Below, one piece after another: positions 12,705 to 24,879 of a stretch of DNA of 64,000 nt (the first letter of the stretch is position 1; each line of letters opens with the position of its first letter). Made by a program: the position numbers and the translations under genes. The stretch comes from Climacium dendroides (lineage: Eukaryota; Streptophyta; Bryopsida; Hypnales; Climaciaceae): positions 10,044,001 to 10,108,000 of the forward strand of contig OX467082.1 of the NCBI GenBank assembly GCA_950106755.1, read 5' to 3'. The notes under the pieces are model-generated. The model searched no databases, was not told the DNA's origin, and saw only the letters and a list, made by a program, of their open reading frames with translations.

Positions 12705-13180
12705 TTTTAAACAAATGCTTAATAAATGTGAAAGAAAATGTCTTTAACATCAATCATTATAATGTCCATCAATCCAAGAATAGTATACAAATTCTTGGAA
12801 CATATTTTTGACAAAAAGATTATATTAAGTAATTATCATCATTACATTAATAAATATATAAAGAAAAAAATACCTTTGTTGTATCCATATAAGATTGTGA
12901 AAGATCAACTCACTTAAAATTATTTTTGTTGATTGCAAGTTTTGGATTATGGCTTAGAAGTTTTATATGAAATCAAGAGCTATAAGAATATAGTTCATTT
13001 TCTTTGACTAATTTCTGGAAGATATTAATTGGTTTCAAATAAATTGAAAATCTAATGAATATGCATAATTTTACAACATTTAATGTGTGTTGAATTTTGC
13101 AATAACAACTGATTCACCTTACAATGTATTTGAAATATTACCAAATAAAGCTAAAATTTTGAATATTTTTCTGTGAGTGA
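12705..13180. repeat. Diverged direct repeat, left copy (possible LTR)
   Basis: The blocks 12709-12985 and 13060-13170 match 15445-15720 and 15800-15910 in the same order and orientation (shared words include AATTATCATCATTACATT, AAGATCAACTC and TATGAAATCAAGA). The pair flanks a decayed gypsy integrase, so these may be the LTRs of a deleted element. Ends and target duplications are not recognisable. Confidence 0.5.
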
Positions 13181-14279
13181 AATTATACTTTAAACAATAA
13201 AACTAAAGGAATCCCTCTAGTGGAGGTTCTTGGTTAGGAAGGTCAATTAGTTTAACATTTTATAATCAAGGTCACTCTAAAGGTTGAGAAGAGTTTCAAT
13301 AAGTTATTTATAAAGTAATTGTTGATGGTCTTCAATAAGTAGTCAAATACTCTTATTATTCCTATAATATGGTGTTCAATCCAATTGCTATTGATGCAAG
13401 GATATTGTCACCATCCTAGGCTAATGCCTATATGCCTATAGATAATTTGGCAAATTATCAACATTCCTAAAATTTGAGGATTTTGAAATATGTTTAAACT
13501 ATATTACACAACTTGATTTTACAACCCATCTTCACCTTTGATATTCTAATCATTAAATGTCGTAGTAATTACTCAATTTTATTTTAATTCAATCATTATA
13601 TAATTTTAAGACTAATTTTTTTTATCACATCTTATCTCAACTTTGAAAATTTAAGTAATGGATTGAAGAATGATAGGAAAGTTTATGGAAAAATTGTCCT
13701 ATAATAACATGTTCATTGTGCAATATATAGACTAATTGCACTTCAAAGTTTGTAAATGCCTTAGTTTCTTTTCATACATTTTATCCTTATTTTCACTATT
13801 CTCCTAAGAATCTTTAGAATTTCAATATCTCCGTATGAATTTCTTAAAAATCCTTTAGTTTATTCTTATTCCACTTAATATTTTCAATGTGTTAATTTTA
13901 GTTTTTTAGTTATGAATTTGTCCCTTACTTAACCTATAACATCTCTTTAAAATACTTATAGCTTGAAGTAATACCCATCATAGCAAGGTTGAATGCATAA
14001 CCCCTTCAAATCTTACATCTCAATCGATTAGGTTTTCAAAAGTCTAAGATTTGAACCATCTCATTTCAAATTTATTAAGTAAACTTTTAAAATCACTTGT
14101 GAAATAAAAGTATTGAATCATTTGGATGTAAGTGTTTGAGACTAATTTACTATCAAGATAATTTTTTGGTCTATTTTGAATTGCTAAGATGTTCAAATAG
14201 ACTTATATTCCTATATCATCTTATTTTTTTAAACACTATTCATATATTTTGTTTAAGGATTCCTAATTCCTAAGTCTAT

Positions 14280-14990
14280 TTTCAATGACAATTTGGAAGG
14301 ATTGATTTTTCAATTTTGTACTTAAAATCTCTTCTTAACCATAAATCAATTGCAATGGGATATTTTTAGTTGTTACTTTATGAATTGTTTTATAGGCCCA
14401 TAAAGCATTAAAAATCCTAGCATCTAAATCTACAATTTGGATTTTGTACATTTTTTGTAATTATTTTACACAAAATTCCATTAATCTTTTTAATTTGTCC
14501 ATTTGTCTTTGGGTGATAGGGACTAGTTTCTCTATGTTTAATAAAACATTTTCTTTTAACTTAGCAATAATTATGTCATTCATAAATTATGTACATCTAT
14601 CATTGCATAGCATATTAATATTTTTGAAAACCAAACCTTGTAATTAATTTTTCATACAAGAAATTTGATAAGTTTGTTGTATCATTTGTTTTTGAAGCAA
14701 CAACTTTGGTCTAATTAGTCATGTATATAGTATACACTAGTAAAAAAAAATTATTGTCCATTTTGACCAATGGTTTAATGGGTCCTACAAAATCTAGGCC
14801 CCATTTTTTAAAAGAACTTGTGCTAAAATTAGCATTAAGGACATAGGAATTGTGGGAGTACATTTTTCTATACTTTGTAGCATTTGCAAACATTGTTGGC
14901 CATCTACAACCCAATGCTTTGGGGGTTATTAAAAAACCTTTCAAAATAACATCCATGTACATCCTTTAAGTATAAAGAATATCTTACTTG
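14280..14990 (-). mobile_element. Ty3/gypsy retrotransposon integrase remnant
   Basis: On the minus strand the frame at 14962-14711 contains a zinc-binding-region relic (RWPTMFANATKY) followed by KKWGLDFVGPIKP, the start of the gypsy integrase catalytic core. Further on, after stops and frameshifts, come SPYHPKTNGQI (the core's conserved HP..NGQ block) and ALWAYKTIHKVTTKNIPLQL, matching the usual ALWAYRT...TPF.LVYG region. The copy has many stop codons and is dead. No reverse transcriptase or RNase H is recognised next to it, so the 5' part of pol has been lost or has decayed. Confidence 0.85.
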
Positions 14991-15444
14991 GATTTAAACA
15001 TCTTTTCAGACTTTCATTTTTATCCTTTTTCTAAAAACTTCTCCAATTAATGTATAGAGATTGTATTATAAGCAAGTTCTTTTTTTGTTTTTACTTTTTT
15101 GTAAAGTCTAAGAAAAATGATCCCATTGACAAGTAATAATTAGTTTCAATTTTTCAATTTATAATTTATATATATTTGGAATAATTTTGCATTTGGAAAA
15201 TTGTCATTGATGGGCTCATTTATTAAATTTTTACTAATATAGGAAAGATGGTCAACAATTTTTTCAAAACATTAGAAACATAAAATAAAATTAGTCTAAA
15301 ATAGATCTATAAATTAAAAATATAACAATTTATATTATATATTTGAATTAACAAACTTAAATGATGGTATTCAATATTTGAATATTGCCTACAAATACAC
15401 TCGTAATTATAAATGATATAAAAAATAACAAATTCTTTTTTAAT

Positions 15445-15920
15445 AAATGCTTAATCAATGCAAAAGAAAGTATCTACAAAATTAGTTATAATGTTCATTG
15501 ATCCAAGAATACTATACAATTTTTGAAACATATATTTGACAAAAAATATTACCTTAAGCAATTATCATCATTACATTGATAGATGTATAAAGAACAAAAG
15601 TCTTTTGTTGTATTTATATCAAATTATATAAGATTATATAAGATCAACTCTCTTAAAATTATTTTGTTGATTGCAAAGAATTAGATTATGGTTAGGAACT
15701 CTATATGAAATCAAGAACCACAAGGATATACATTAGATTTTCAAATAAATTAAATATAATTAATATTTCAAATAAATTAGTCAACGATAAAAAAATATAT
15801 AATATATATAATTTTATAACATTTGATGTATGTTGAATTTTACAATAACAAATGATTCACCTTGCAATATTTTTGAATTTTTATCAAATAAAACTATAAT
15901 TTTAATTATTTTATAATATA
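15445..15920. repeat. Diverged direct repeat, right copy (possible LTR)
   Basis: Partner of 12705-13180. On the minus strand this copy would be the 5' LTR of the gypsy remnant, leaving only about 2.2 kb of internal sequence, consistent with an internal deletion. Divergence is high, so the insertion would be old. Confidence 0.45.
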
Positions 15921-15929
15921 TATACTATT

Positions 15930-18570
15930 AAAAAATTCTATTAAAAATAAAAAGATATATGCTTTAAAATGATTTTGGTTTAAAATTTTTTTATCATGGT
16001 AAAATCTTTTAGACTATGCGTTCTTTAGTTGGATTCTTGATACTTTTGGAAAACTCTCTCTGATAAAATGTGCACAAGCTTTGTTTTCTGACACTAGAAC
16101 CTTTGATGTAAAAGTTTTCGAATTTCAAAGTTTTTATGAGTTAAAAATTAAAAAGTGCTTTCATTTTTATTTTGGTTTGGACAACAACATAAGGCACACT
16201 AATTCAATTGATATTTTGATAAAAATATAACTATTTTCATTAAATTCAAAATTATATTATAAATATATAGTATAATATTTTTATGATTAAAGAATAGATA
16301 TTAAAATATAAATATTTAATCAAAATATTCATCTAAATTTTAATTATAATGCACTTTCTTCAATTGAAATGAAAGATTACAAATAAGTATTTTAATCAAG
16401 AATGTATTATAAAATAATTTTTAAAGTTCTCTTATATATTGATTTTTTCCATTTTTATAAATTAATGATTTTTTTTCCATTTTATAGTATTAGTGTACAT
16501 TTATACAAAATTTAAGTTGAAAAAGTTAAAAAATTTAAACAAGTATGCTCTTCCAAGAAAAGATGAATTTAAGTGAAATATGTGTAGCATTTGATCTTGG
16601 ATTTAATCTTCAAAATAATAGTAACCCATTTCTTTTTATGGAAATTCGTATTTCTATATTATTAATATATAAAATATCTTTATTATTGTACCAAATAGGT
16701 GCTTATTTAAATTGTAATCAAATTGATTTGATACTATTTTGAGCCCACAAATTTTGTTGTGGTCAATTGATATTTGATCCTCAAACATTAATATACAATA
16801 TATATAGTTTAGGTTTTGGTCTATTCAACAAAATCTAGGACCACAATTATAGAGGTTTTTAAACAAAGATGGTTAAATAGTCTATTGGTATGTAACTAAT
16901 GTCACTTGTCAAATAAAATTAAAGTTTAGAACCATACATGTATGATTTTAAGTTTTATTGTAGTCTTGTATTTTAAATTTCAATGCAAAGTCCTTTTGCT
17001 TTTAGTCCATCACTAATGCAATTGACTGAATGAATGTTGTTCAAGTCTTGTCTAGTGTTTTATTGGTTTGGGACAATTATTTCAAATAAGAATTCAAATC
17101 TGGTCAATTTGATATATAAATGTATGCACTATTACTTACACAATAGTATTTTAAAATAATATACACATATAGGTCCTTGATTATTGTCTTTGATTTATGT
17201 CTAGGTCAATTTTGTCCAACCATTGCTGAGACCATTGCTCACTTTTAATGCCTATATGTCTAGCATTTAATGCACAATGACTAACAATTTTGTATCTACA
17301 TCAATTGTTAATTCTCAGATCACACCAATTATTATCCTAAATTTGTGAAGACTTATACCCTATCATTGTGGTTTGTGAACCTATAATTATATGATAGGAT
17401 TCTACAACTATGGAATACAATTAGACATATGAACATAGAACAAATCCTATCAACAACACTTTGGACTACTAGTGGTATTCTAAGTACTACAATAATTTGA
17501 ATATGCAATTATGTATCTTCTTGCAAGAGATTGAAACCTAAGGTATTTTAAAAAGTTTTGTAATGTTACTATATTATATTTCAAGTTACTTAAAAAACTC
17601 AAAGATCTCAAATTGTACTAAAAGAATTGGCAAAGACGAAAAAACATGAATTCAATAAGATTTTTGTATTTTATAACTTAGAATGGTTTAAAATTTTACA
17701 AAAATATTGATTTAATGAAAATTAATTAATTTTTTTATATTCAATAGTTTAACTTTAAATTTTTTTAAATTAAATTTATTTGATAATGGCTTTTTAATCA
17801 ATTATTTTTTGGTTTTTAAATTTTTTCTACATAAATATTTTAATAAAACTAAAATTGCCATAAATAAATGATACAATTTGTCACAAATATCAAAGTGGAG
17901 TGTGTTGGTGGTTGTAAAGCCAACTTGAGTTGGTCACTACAATTGATATATTACCAATCTACCTTTTTGTTTTCTTTTGGGAAAGTCAAATTTAAAATTA
18001 TCTCTAAAATCCCTCTAAATCACAAGATACAAGGGCCATACAATGCCATGGCTCTAAGATAGAAGTATATTATTCTTTATCATTGCAAAAACAATGTACA
18101 AATAGTGTACATTTTAGGAGGTGGATGTTTTTAGTGGCCATTGCATTTCAACTTCAAAATTTCATATCTAATTCCACAAAGTTCCAATACGAACAACTTG
18201 GAATAAGGTAGTTTGCTCTAAAAATGACCCTTTAAATTTTGGTTCACTTTTTCCATGTTTTTTATTGGCCGGGAATTTTAGATGAAGACATTCTATACAA
18301 AATGTAATACAAGTGATTTCATAATTTTTGAAGCATTATTGAATACTTGTAAAAATCTTTGAAACTTTGAAAGTAATCTAATAATGTTTTGAAAAAAATC
18401 AACTTTTAATTTAAATACATGAATGTCTACATGTCAACATACTTGAAAATGGACCCAACCATATGTTTTTTTCATCCATAATTCAAATCTAAACCAATGT
18501 CAATGTGCTCTTACTTTATCTTTAGTCCATTTCAAGACCACAAACTTCATGTCTATTTTTGAACTAATTG
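15930..18570. other. AT-rich intergenic spacer
   Basis: No gene or named element is supported. Long A/T runs dominate. Frames such as 16545-16742 and 17868-18062 are short and unrecognised. Confidence 0.6.
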
Positions 18571-18578
18571 TAGGATCA

Positions 18579-18712
18579 CTTTGAAGGAAATGGTCACTCT
18601 TAGAACAAACTACATTAAGATGCCAATTCCATTTCGACTTTGAAGGAAATGGTCACCACTTTTAGAGTAAAATACCTTAGGTGCAAATTCCATTTGTCTT
18701 TCAAGGAAAATT
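18579..18712 (+). repeat. Short tandem repeat, about 60-bp unit
   Basis: TTGAAGGAAATGGTCAC occurs near 18581 and 18640 with a third, weaker copy (TTTCAAGGAAAA) near 18700. Each is preceded by AATTCCATTT-like sequence in the later copies. Confidence 0.55.
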
Positions 18713-18995
18713 TATTGAATTTTTTTTCAAGAAGTCAAACCCTCCAAATGAATTAATAGCTTTTGAATGAATGCTTTGTGGACTTGCCACCTTAACCCTC
18801 AAACACTAGGTTGGTCACTATGGAAATCATCCTTTTAGATACCGTGTGAATCATATGACTAAAAAACCACCAAGACCACTCATTGGAGGTCGAACTACTA
18901 CACACAACCTCTTATTTTCACACAAAATTCCAAATATGAACATTTACACTTTTGTCTTATGTAGAAGGATCCTTTGTCATCCATTGTACACTTAA

Positions 18996-19219
18996 CCCTT
19001 GAAAGGCCCTTGGGGTCCCTCTATACGATCCATTTTTAGCCCTTATAACTCCTCAATTGTGGTTTACTATACGAATTGTGATACATTGTTATTTACATAC
19101 TATCATGATCATTAATTTATTTTCTATCTAGCAATATTTGGTCAATGTTTTCATGGCCAAATACCATCATATTCAAAATACTCTATACGGCCACAAAGGG
19201 CTTTCGGGCCCTTTTAGAG
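18996..19219. mobile_element. Candidate MITE flanked by TTAA
   Basis: TTAA at 18992-18995 and 19220-19223 flank a 224-bp segment. It begins CCCTTGAAAGGCCC, and its other end reads GGGCCCTTTTAGAG, so the inverted ends are imperfect but clearly related. It has no coding capacity. The arrangement matches the better-preserved element at 24629-24869. Class is uncertain. Confidence 0.5.
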
Positions 19220-19689
19220 TTAACGTCTTTTGCCTCCGTCTAGTACAATTTTTTTTCATTTTCTATGAGGTGCCATAATAGCGATATGAAATGAAATAGT
19301 GGTGCTCCAAATTTCAACTTTCACATAATGAATAGAAAAAATCACATTAACACATATCACATATCCATAATTCTATTTTCATCCACAATTTGGCGATTCC
19401 ATCCAAGATTTTTTTTGAATTTGAAATTTTTGGGTAATTTATAGGGTTTTTTTCATTTTTTTTTCCTATAAGTGTGGTTGCAGGCCAAAAAATTTATTGC
19501 AGTTTTTGCACCAAATCACCAGGAAAAAACAACAACACTGGTCTAATATTAACATACTAGAGCACATCAATTTTTGACCACAAAAGTCGATTTTTGGCAA
19601 CAAATTGCCCCCCTCTAAAATATAAGTCGCCGAGGTGGGCCCAATCCCCTGAACCCCCAACCAGCACGTGATGGCCATTTCCATTCCAC

Positions 19690-20033
19690 TGGATGCCCTC
19701 CCATCGAATGGCCCCAACACCCCGTCCCAGATTTCCCCACCCCTCCAAACCCCGGGTAGCCCGCCACTCTCTCTTCGCCTCACCCTCTCCTCACCCGCCG
19801 AAACCCCGGGTCGGCATCCCCCCGAAGCTTATCTGCTTTTTTTTTCCCAGTTCGCGCCTGGGCCTGTGCTTGGGTTGTGCTTGGGACACCTCGAGCAGCC
19901 TCGTTCCGTCTCTCCCAACTCGCTCCCCTCTCTGCACCTCGTGCTCCCCACACTCTCGCTTTTTTTCCTCCTTTCCAGTTTCCGAATCCCTGTCTGCTTG
20001 TCTGGACGGAGGTTCTCGAGGTGGTGGAGAAAG
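19690..20033 (+). other. 5' leader and promoter-proximal region of the TAB2 gene
   Basis: An abrupt C/T-rich, GC-rich block (many CTCTC and CCCC runs) directly precedes the TAB2 start codon. Open frames on both strands here are a by-product of the composition. It is interpreted as 5' UTR and proximal promoter. No TATA box can be assigned with certainty. Confidence 0.55.
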
Positions 20034-23000
20034 ATGGGAGCAGGAGTGGTGCCAGCAGCTTCTTGCCGGTGCTGCACCACCACCTGCACCACGAGCTCCC
20101 TTGCAAGGAAATCGAGTAGCAACGGCGGGGTTAGCAGCAAGGTCACGACGAGCGTGCAAGTGCAAGTCGGGGGGCACCTGCCATGGTCGACGAGAGCGCC
20201 GCTGTCGCTGCAGCATTCCGAGAGGGCGGTGGGGTGTAGTAGCCGGGGGGATTCGACGACGTCACGAAGTACGAGGGAACTCTCTTCTGATTCAGTAGCG
20301 CGTTTGTGCTGTTCGTGTTGATTGGGTTTTGTTGGGTTATGGGAATTATGGTTTTGGATTATGGGAAATTTTGGGTGTGGACGGAATGTGGTTTCTGTGG
20401 TTTCAGCTGTTCGGGGGGATTTGGTGTGTGGATAGAATTTCGGTAGGGATGGAAGGGAATGTGGTGCAAGAGGGGCGTGAACTGCATCGGAAGCAATTTG
20501 AATTATAGGTCAAGTTTGGGATTGGGTTTTCTGTTTCCTCTGCTCTTCTAAGCATGGTCAGGACATTTCCACTTCAACAAGAAAACAATGAATTAGAATT
20601 ATACAGGGTAGTTTCTAGATATGAAGGGAATCTATCCTCGTGGCTTTCATGTTGAATTGATGTCCGGGATTATTCATGTCAATGGAATGAATTTCTCTAG
20701 GGCTGAAAGTTTTGATGCAAGAGTAAGCAACGACTTCGCATTGGAGGCAATCTGAATTGTAGGTCTTGTTACAGATTGGGTGTGCAATTTCCTCTGATGT
20801 TGTCAAAGTAGTCAGGACTTAAACTTTTAAGAAAAAAATTAAGAAATCACACAGGGTAGTTTGATTTGATTTGAGTGGGGTTCAATCGTAGTTGTTGCAG
20901 TGCATTAAGGTGTAGTTCTTCTTTAAATAATGGCTGTTTTGGTTCTAGCACATTTTGATGACAATGGGTAGGTTTTGGTAAGAGCTGGGGTTCTGTTTGC
21001 ATGTTTTCTTTATTGACCAATTTTTGATGACTTGCTGGTTTGCTGTAGCTACTGGACTTTCTAGGCTTTCCAGACTAAACAAAGTAGCAGTCAATGCCGT
21101 GCCCGATTTAGCCGACGCTAGACCCGATATCGAGGAAGGGGAGGAAGAAAGTATTGCAGAGGATGCCGATGTGGATACTATTAGTGAATGGGAACTGGAT
21201 TTTTGCTCACGGCCGATATTGGATGGGCGGGGCAAAAAGTTGTGGGAGCTCGTGGTATGTGACAGTAGACGGCAGCTACAATTCACTCGCTTCTTCCCAA
21301 ACAACGTAATCAACAGTGTTACTTTGCGTGACGCATTGCTGTACATTATGGATACCTTAGAGGTGCCTAAGCCAGAGAAGATTCGTTTTTTCAGGTGAGC
21401 AATTGAGTGCCATTCTTTGACGAAACCAGTTTGAAATTTATGGTTTCCCCCTCTCTGCTCTCTTGACTATTTTTCTCAAACCCTAAAGGGTTCAGCCACT
21501 ATGTATGTTTTGAAAAATGGTCCAATAGGTAGTCACTGCATCCAATTGGTAGTCATTTAGGAAGCGCTGAGGAAGATTTTGTAAGATAGTAATGGAAAGA
21601 AGAGAGAATGCTTTTTTATTATTAACATAGATATTTTGAGAGGAGTTTCCGTTTTTATTGAATACTGATTTTATTATTTACAGTTCAAGCACGTAGGGTG
21701 TCTGTGTTTGGTGCTACCACGTTTAACGTATGTGGTTGCATAAATTATGCAATTGTGGTCTCAGTGTGCTCTTCCCTCAAATGATTCCTTCTGCGCCCTC
21801 ATGGAGGGGACGACTTGGTTTACCCTAAAAAACGGTGTTATTCCATGTTGAATTCCTAGGATGTTTTCGCTCTCTGCTTGTAATGCTTGTGTTGGGTTTC
21901 GCTGGAACAGGTCACAAATGCAGACTATTATAACTAAGGCATGCAAGGAGCTCGACATTCAACCGGTTCCAAGTCAACGGGTGCGTTTCCTACTCGTGCC
22001 CTGATCGCTTAACTTGGAATTAGTTAGTTGGTGACAACAGTAACCAAGCACGAAGTATACTCAAAACCAGTGGAAGAGCCTTAGTTGGTTTCATTCTATC
22101 AATGAGGGAAAAGAGAATCAATTTTTTGACATAGTGTGGTACTTTTCCCGCTTGACGCCGTTATGCTGTATCTCCATGATTCTTGATACAACTTATTGAT
22201 GCGGTGTCGCAGTGTGTGACTCTAATCAAATGGCTGGAGGAGCGGAATGAGACTGTCTACAGTCAACATCCAGGGTATCAGGAGGGTGCTTCACCACTAT
22301 TGTTACAGCAAGAAGCTGTTCCCTTGGATTTGCCAGATGCCCTACGTGGTGAGGAATGGGCATTTGTTCAGCTTCCATTCGAAGGTATGTTTTCATCTCA
22401 AATCAGAACTCGTGACTGAAATATCAGATTCTGGTTTGAAGCATTGCGCTGAGGCACGATGATTTCTAGCGCCGAACCAACGTTTGTGGATTTGATTTAC
22501 AGCTGTGCTGGAGGAGATGGAAGGTGTGGTGAAAGGAGCTGTTTTTGGCAGCGTACTGGACCTTGACACGTTGAAGATAGATTTAGCTCCAGACGTTATG
22601 ATTCCAGGAGTTGCGGTGGCTTCATCACGTGCAACCCCACTTGCAGGTGAGCACTGATATCGGACTTTAGAGCTAATCGACCAATGTTGTAAATCTTCCG
22701 GAAAGAATCCAAGATTGATACAACTACTTTTGTGCACCAACGAAAGTATCTTGGGTGGCATGATTACCACAGTGCTTGCATAGTCATGACGATTAACTTG
22801 AAGTGTGAATGTGGAAAATGGTTCTTGTTGCATGGAGTGGAATTTGAACGATCATAGTAGAGTTACATTACTCTTTCAGCAATATGGATATTTTTAGTGG
22901 TAAAAACGTCGTAAATGAGAATGGGTAACACTCTCTGTCAATGTTTTCTAGGGGTTTGGGGGCAGGGATAATTTTTCTGGGCTTATCTTAATCTGTGGAT

Positions 23001-23527
23001 ATGGATCTACTGTTCAGCATGGACGAACGCTTTGGAGTTAGCTTGTCTTGAGGTGGATATACCACGCTCCTGCCTCGTCCTCTCCACCGGCGTAGCTGAT
23101 CGGTTAGTTTTCTCACAATCTTCCATTGGGGTCCTGTCAAGAAGCAGTCCTGGAGTATTTTGTTTAGAGCCCTTGAACAGAGCGTGCAGGCTTCATTAGA
23201 ATATGACACATCGTTACCTCTATTAGCCTGATAACGTTCATGTGTATACTTGTCTAGAAGGCTTGTAAATGTGCATCATGCAATATGTCAATCGACTGCG
23301 ATTCTGCTGCAATTGGGACTGACATACCTTCTTGGGCACACTGAACAAACAGGTGGAGATATGCATTCTACCGCAAAACCAGGCAGACCGATTCGGAAGG
23401 TGAAGCTTGGGAGGCAGCCAAGAAGAAGTGCGGCGGCCTTCATTTCTTGGCTGTACAATCATCACTAGACTCGGAGCTTTGCACGGGTTTTTGGCTTTTG
23501 ATTGATACTCCGAAGTCACCTGTTTAG
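20034..23527 (+). CDS. TAB2: TAB2 homologue, chloroplast RNA-binding translation factor (seven exons)
   Basis: Reconstructed exons: 20034 to about 20301, 21049-21394, 21911-21980, 22213-22384, 22503-22646, 23018-23102 and 23353-23527 (TAG). All introns are GT/AG and the phases of exons 2-7 agree. Diagnostic blocks: [20 protein letters not shown] and WELVVCD in exon 2, [19 protein letters not shown] across exons 2-3, WAFVQLPF in exon 4, [15 protein letters not shown] in exon 5, and the C-terminal [10 protein letters not shown] and GFWLLID. These match Arabidopsis ATAB2 and Chlamydomonas Tab2, which bind psaB-type mRNAs and promote translation and assembly of photosystems. Exon 1 encodes a Ser/Thr/Cys-rich segment ([15 protein letters not shown]), typical of a chloroplast transit peptide. 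The exon 1 donor is uncertain; GTTTGT at 20302 keeps the frame and would give about 419 residues (the Arabidopsis protein is about 374). The gene appears intact. Confidence 0.93.
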
Positions 23528-24200
23528 TTAATAGAAACGCTCGTTTCTGTGCACGACACAACGCCGTGTTAGAGCACGTTACAGCTATCAGCAACCTCGC
23601 ATTAAAAAAAAAGGTTTGAGGAAGTTGATGTTTAGGTGTTTCTCCAGAAAGCTATCCGTCCTGTGTTATAAGAGTTTCACTGTAATTCAAGGATTAATTG
23701 TACGAGTGATGCACTGAGGCCATGTCTCTTTTTCTGTGAGATGAGAGTTGCAAATGCTATGGTAGTGAACCCTTTCTTGTGGGAGATCTTTTGCGGTTTT
23801 GCCATTGGTAGGCTATGAATTGGGCATAATGTTCTTGACAAAAGTGCAGGTTTAGAATCTACAGTAGGGGATTCTGCAATGGACAACTGGACAGCAACTG
23901 AACAGTCAAAGCCTACCCGCAGTTTTACACAACCAATAAGGAGAAAGCATATCTTGTTATGATATCCAAATAACTAATAGTATTGCATTGGAATCTCCTC
24001 AAAAATGGACACGAGAGCATCTTTTCTCAGTAAAGAAGAAATATTCATTTTTTTGCAGCCTACAGTATCCTTCATTTTTTTGACACACAGTAATGTTATT
24101 GGTTCCAGGAAATTCTCTGTGCTCCATGATCAATCCCTGTTTTCAACTGTGAGAGATTGGGGCTTCCCAAATAGAGGAACATTTAACCCAGAAACGATGC
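23528..24200. other. 3' flank of the TAB2 gene
   Basis: The 3' UTR and spacer show no gene. An A-run follows at 23603. Short frames here match nothing I recognise. Confidence 0.5.
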
Positions 24201-24218
24201 GGATCTCCATGTAGGAAA

Positions 24219-24350
24219 GAAGTGCAATTATTCATTCTCCAAATTTTGTATGAAAAGGGAAAGTCTTCTACAATAGTTTGTCTTCTAATGAGTGCTTTTG
24301 CATTTTTTTAAGCCAACAATTCACATGGTACCCAAACAAATGATTTCTTC
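24219..24350 (+). repeat. Dispersed repeat, copy 2
   Basis: Same word order as 4254-4400 (GAAGTGCAATTATTCAT, TTCTACAATAGTTTG, AATGAGTGCTTTTGCA, TTCACATGGTACC). Non-coding. Confidence 0.55.
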
Positions 24351-24628
24351 TCATTTAAGGGTTAAATTTAGCTTTTTATAAATTATTATAATTCAAAAAA
24401 ATGAAGATTAAAACAAAAAGAAACCTTTAAACTTTGAAAATTTAAAGAGACTTGGGACTTTCATCAATAGAGAGTTATGATATATACCAATTAAAAACTC
24501 AAAGTTTGTTTAGAAATAATTTTACAAATATGACATAGACTAGGTTTTCAAAGATACAAACATTGATAAACTTGGAAAGACAAAATGAAATGTTGAAGAA
24601 TGGAGTTCAAATTTGTATTAAAATTTAA

Positions 24629-24869
24629 CCCCTGAGCGCCCCAGTGCCTCAAATATGGCCTCTCAAAATTCAAAGATCTCCTTGTTTGATCATTATAATC
24701 TTTCTAATGGTACGGTAAAAGGACGTGTCCTTTTCCCTATAGCTCCGGCCCAATCTCTACTATCAATCGGTACAGTCAATTTATGTGGATCTCATTTTAC
24801 ATGATAGTTTGATTGGAATGAATTGAGAAGGGTCTGAAATTTGGCAAATACAGTCTGGGCGCTCAGGGG
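24629..24869. mobile_element. MITE with 13-bp perfect terminal inverted repeats and TTAA flanks
   Basis: The 241-bp element begins CCCCTGAGCGCCC and ends with the exact reverse complement GGGCGCTCAGGGG. It is flanked on both sides by TTAA (24625-24628 and 24870-24873). Internal sequence is GC-richer than the surroundings and non-coding. TTAA target duplication with CCC-starting ends is the piggyBac hallmark, but PIF/Harbinger elements with TWA duplications could look similar if the flanking bases are part of the TIR. An autonomous partner is not in the window. Confidence 0.8.
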
Positions 24870-24879
24870 TTAAGAGCAT

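Noticed and set aside
19668..20321. Long overlapping frames on both strands (up to 217 codons)
   Set aside because: They result from the GC-rich, C/T-rich leader of the TAB2 gene; only the frame from 20034 connects to the conserved exons.
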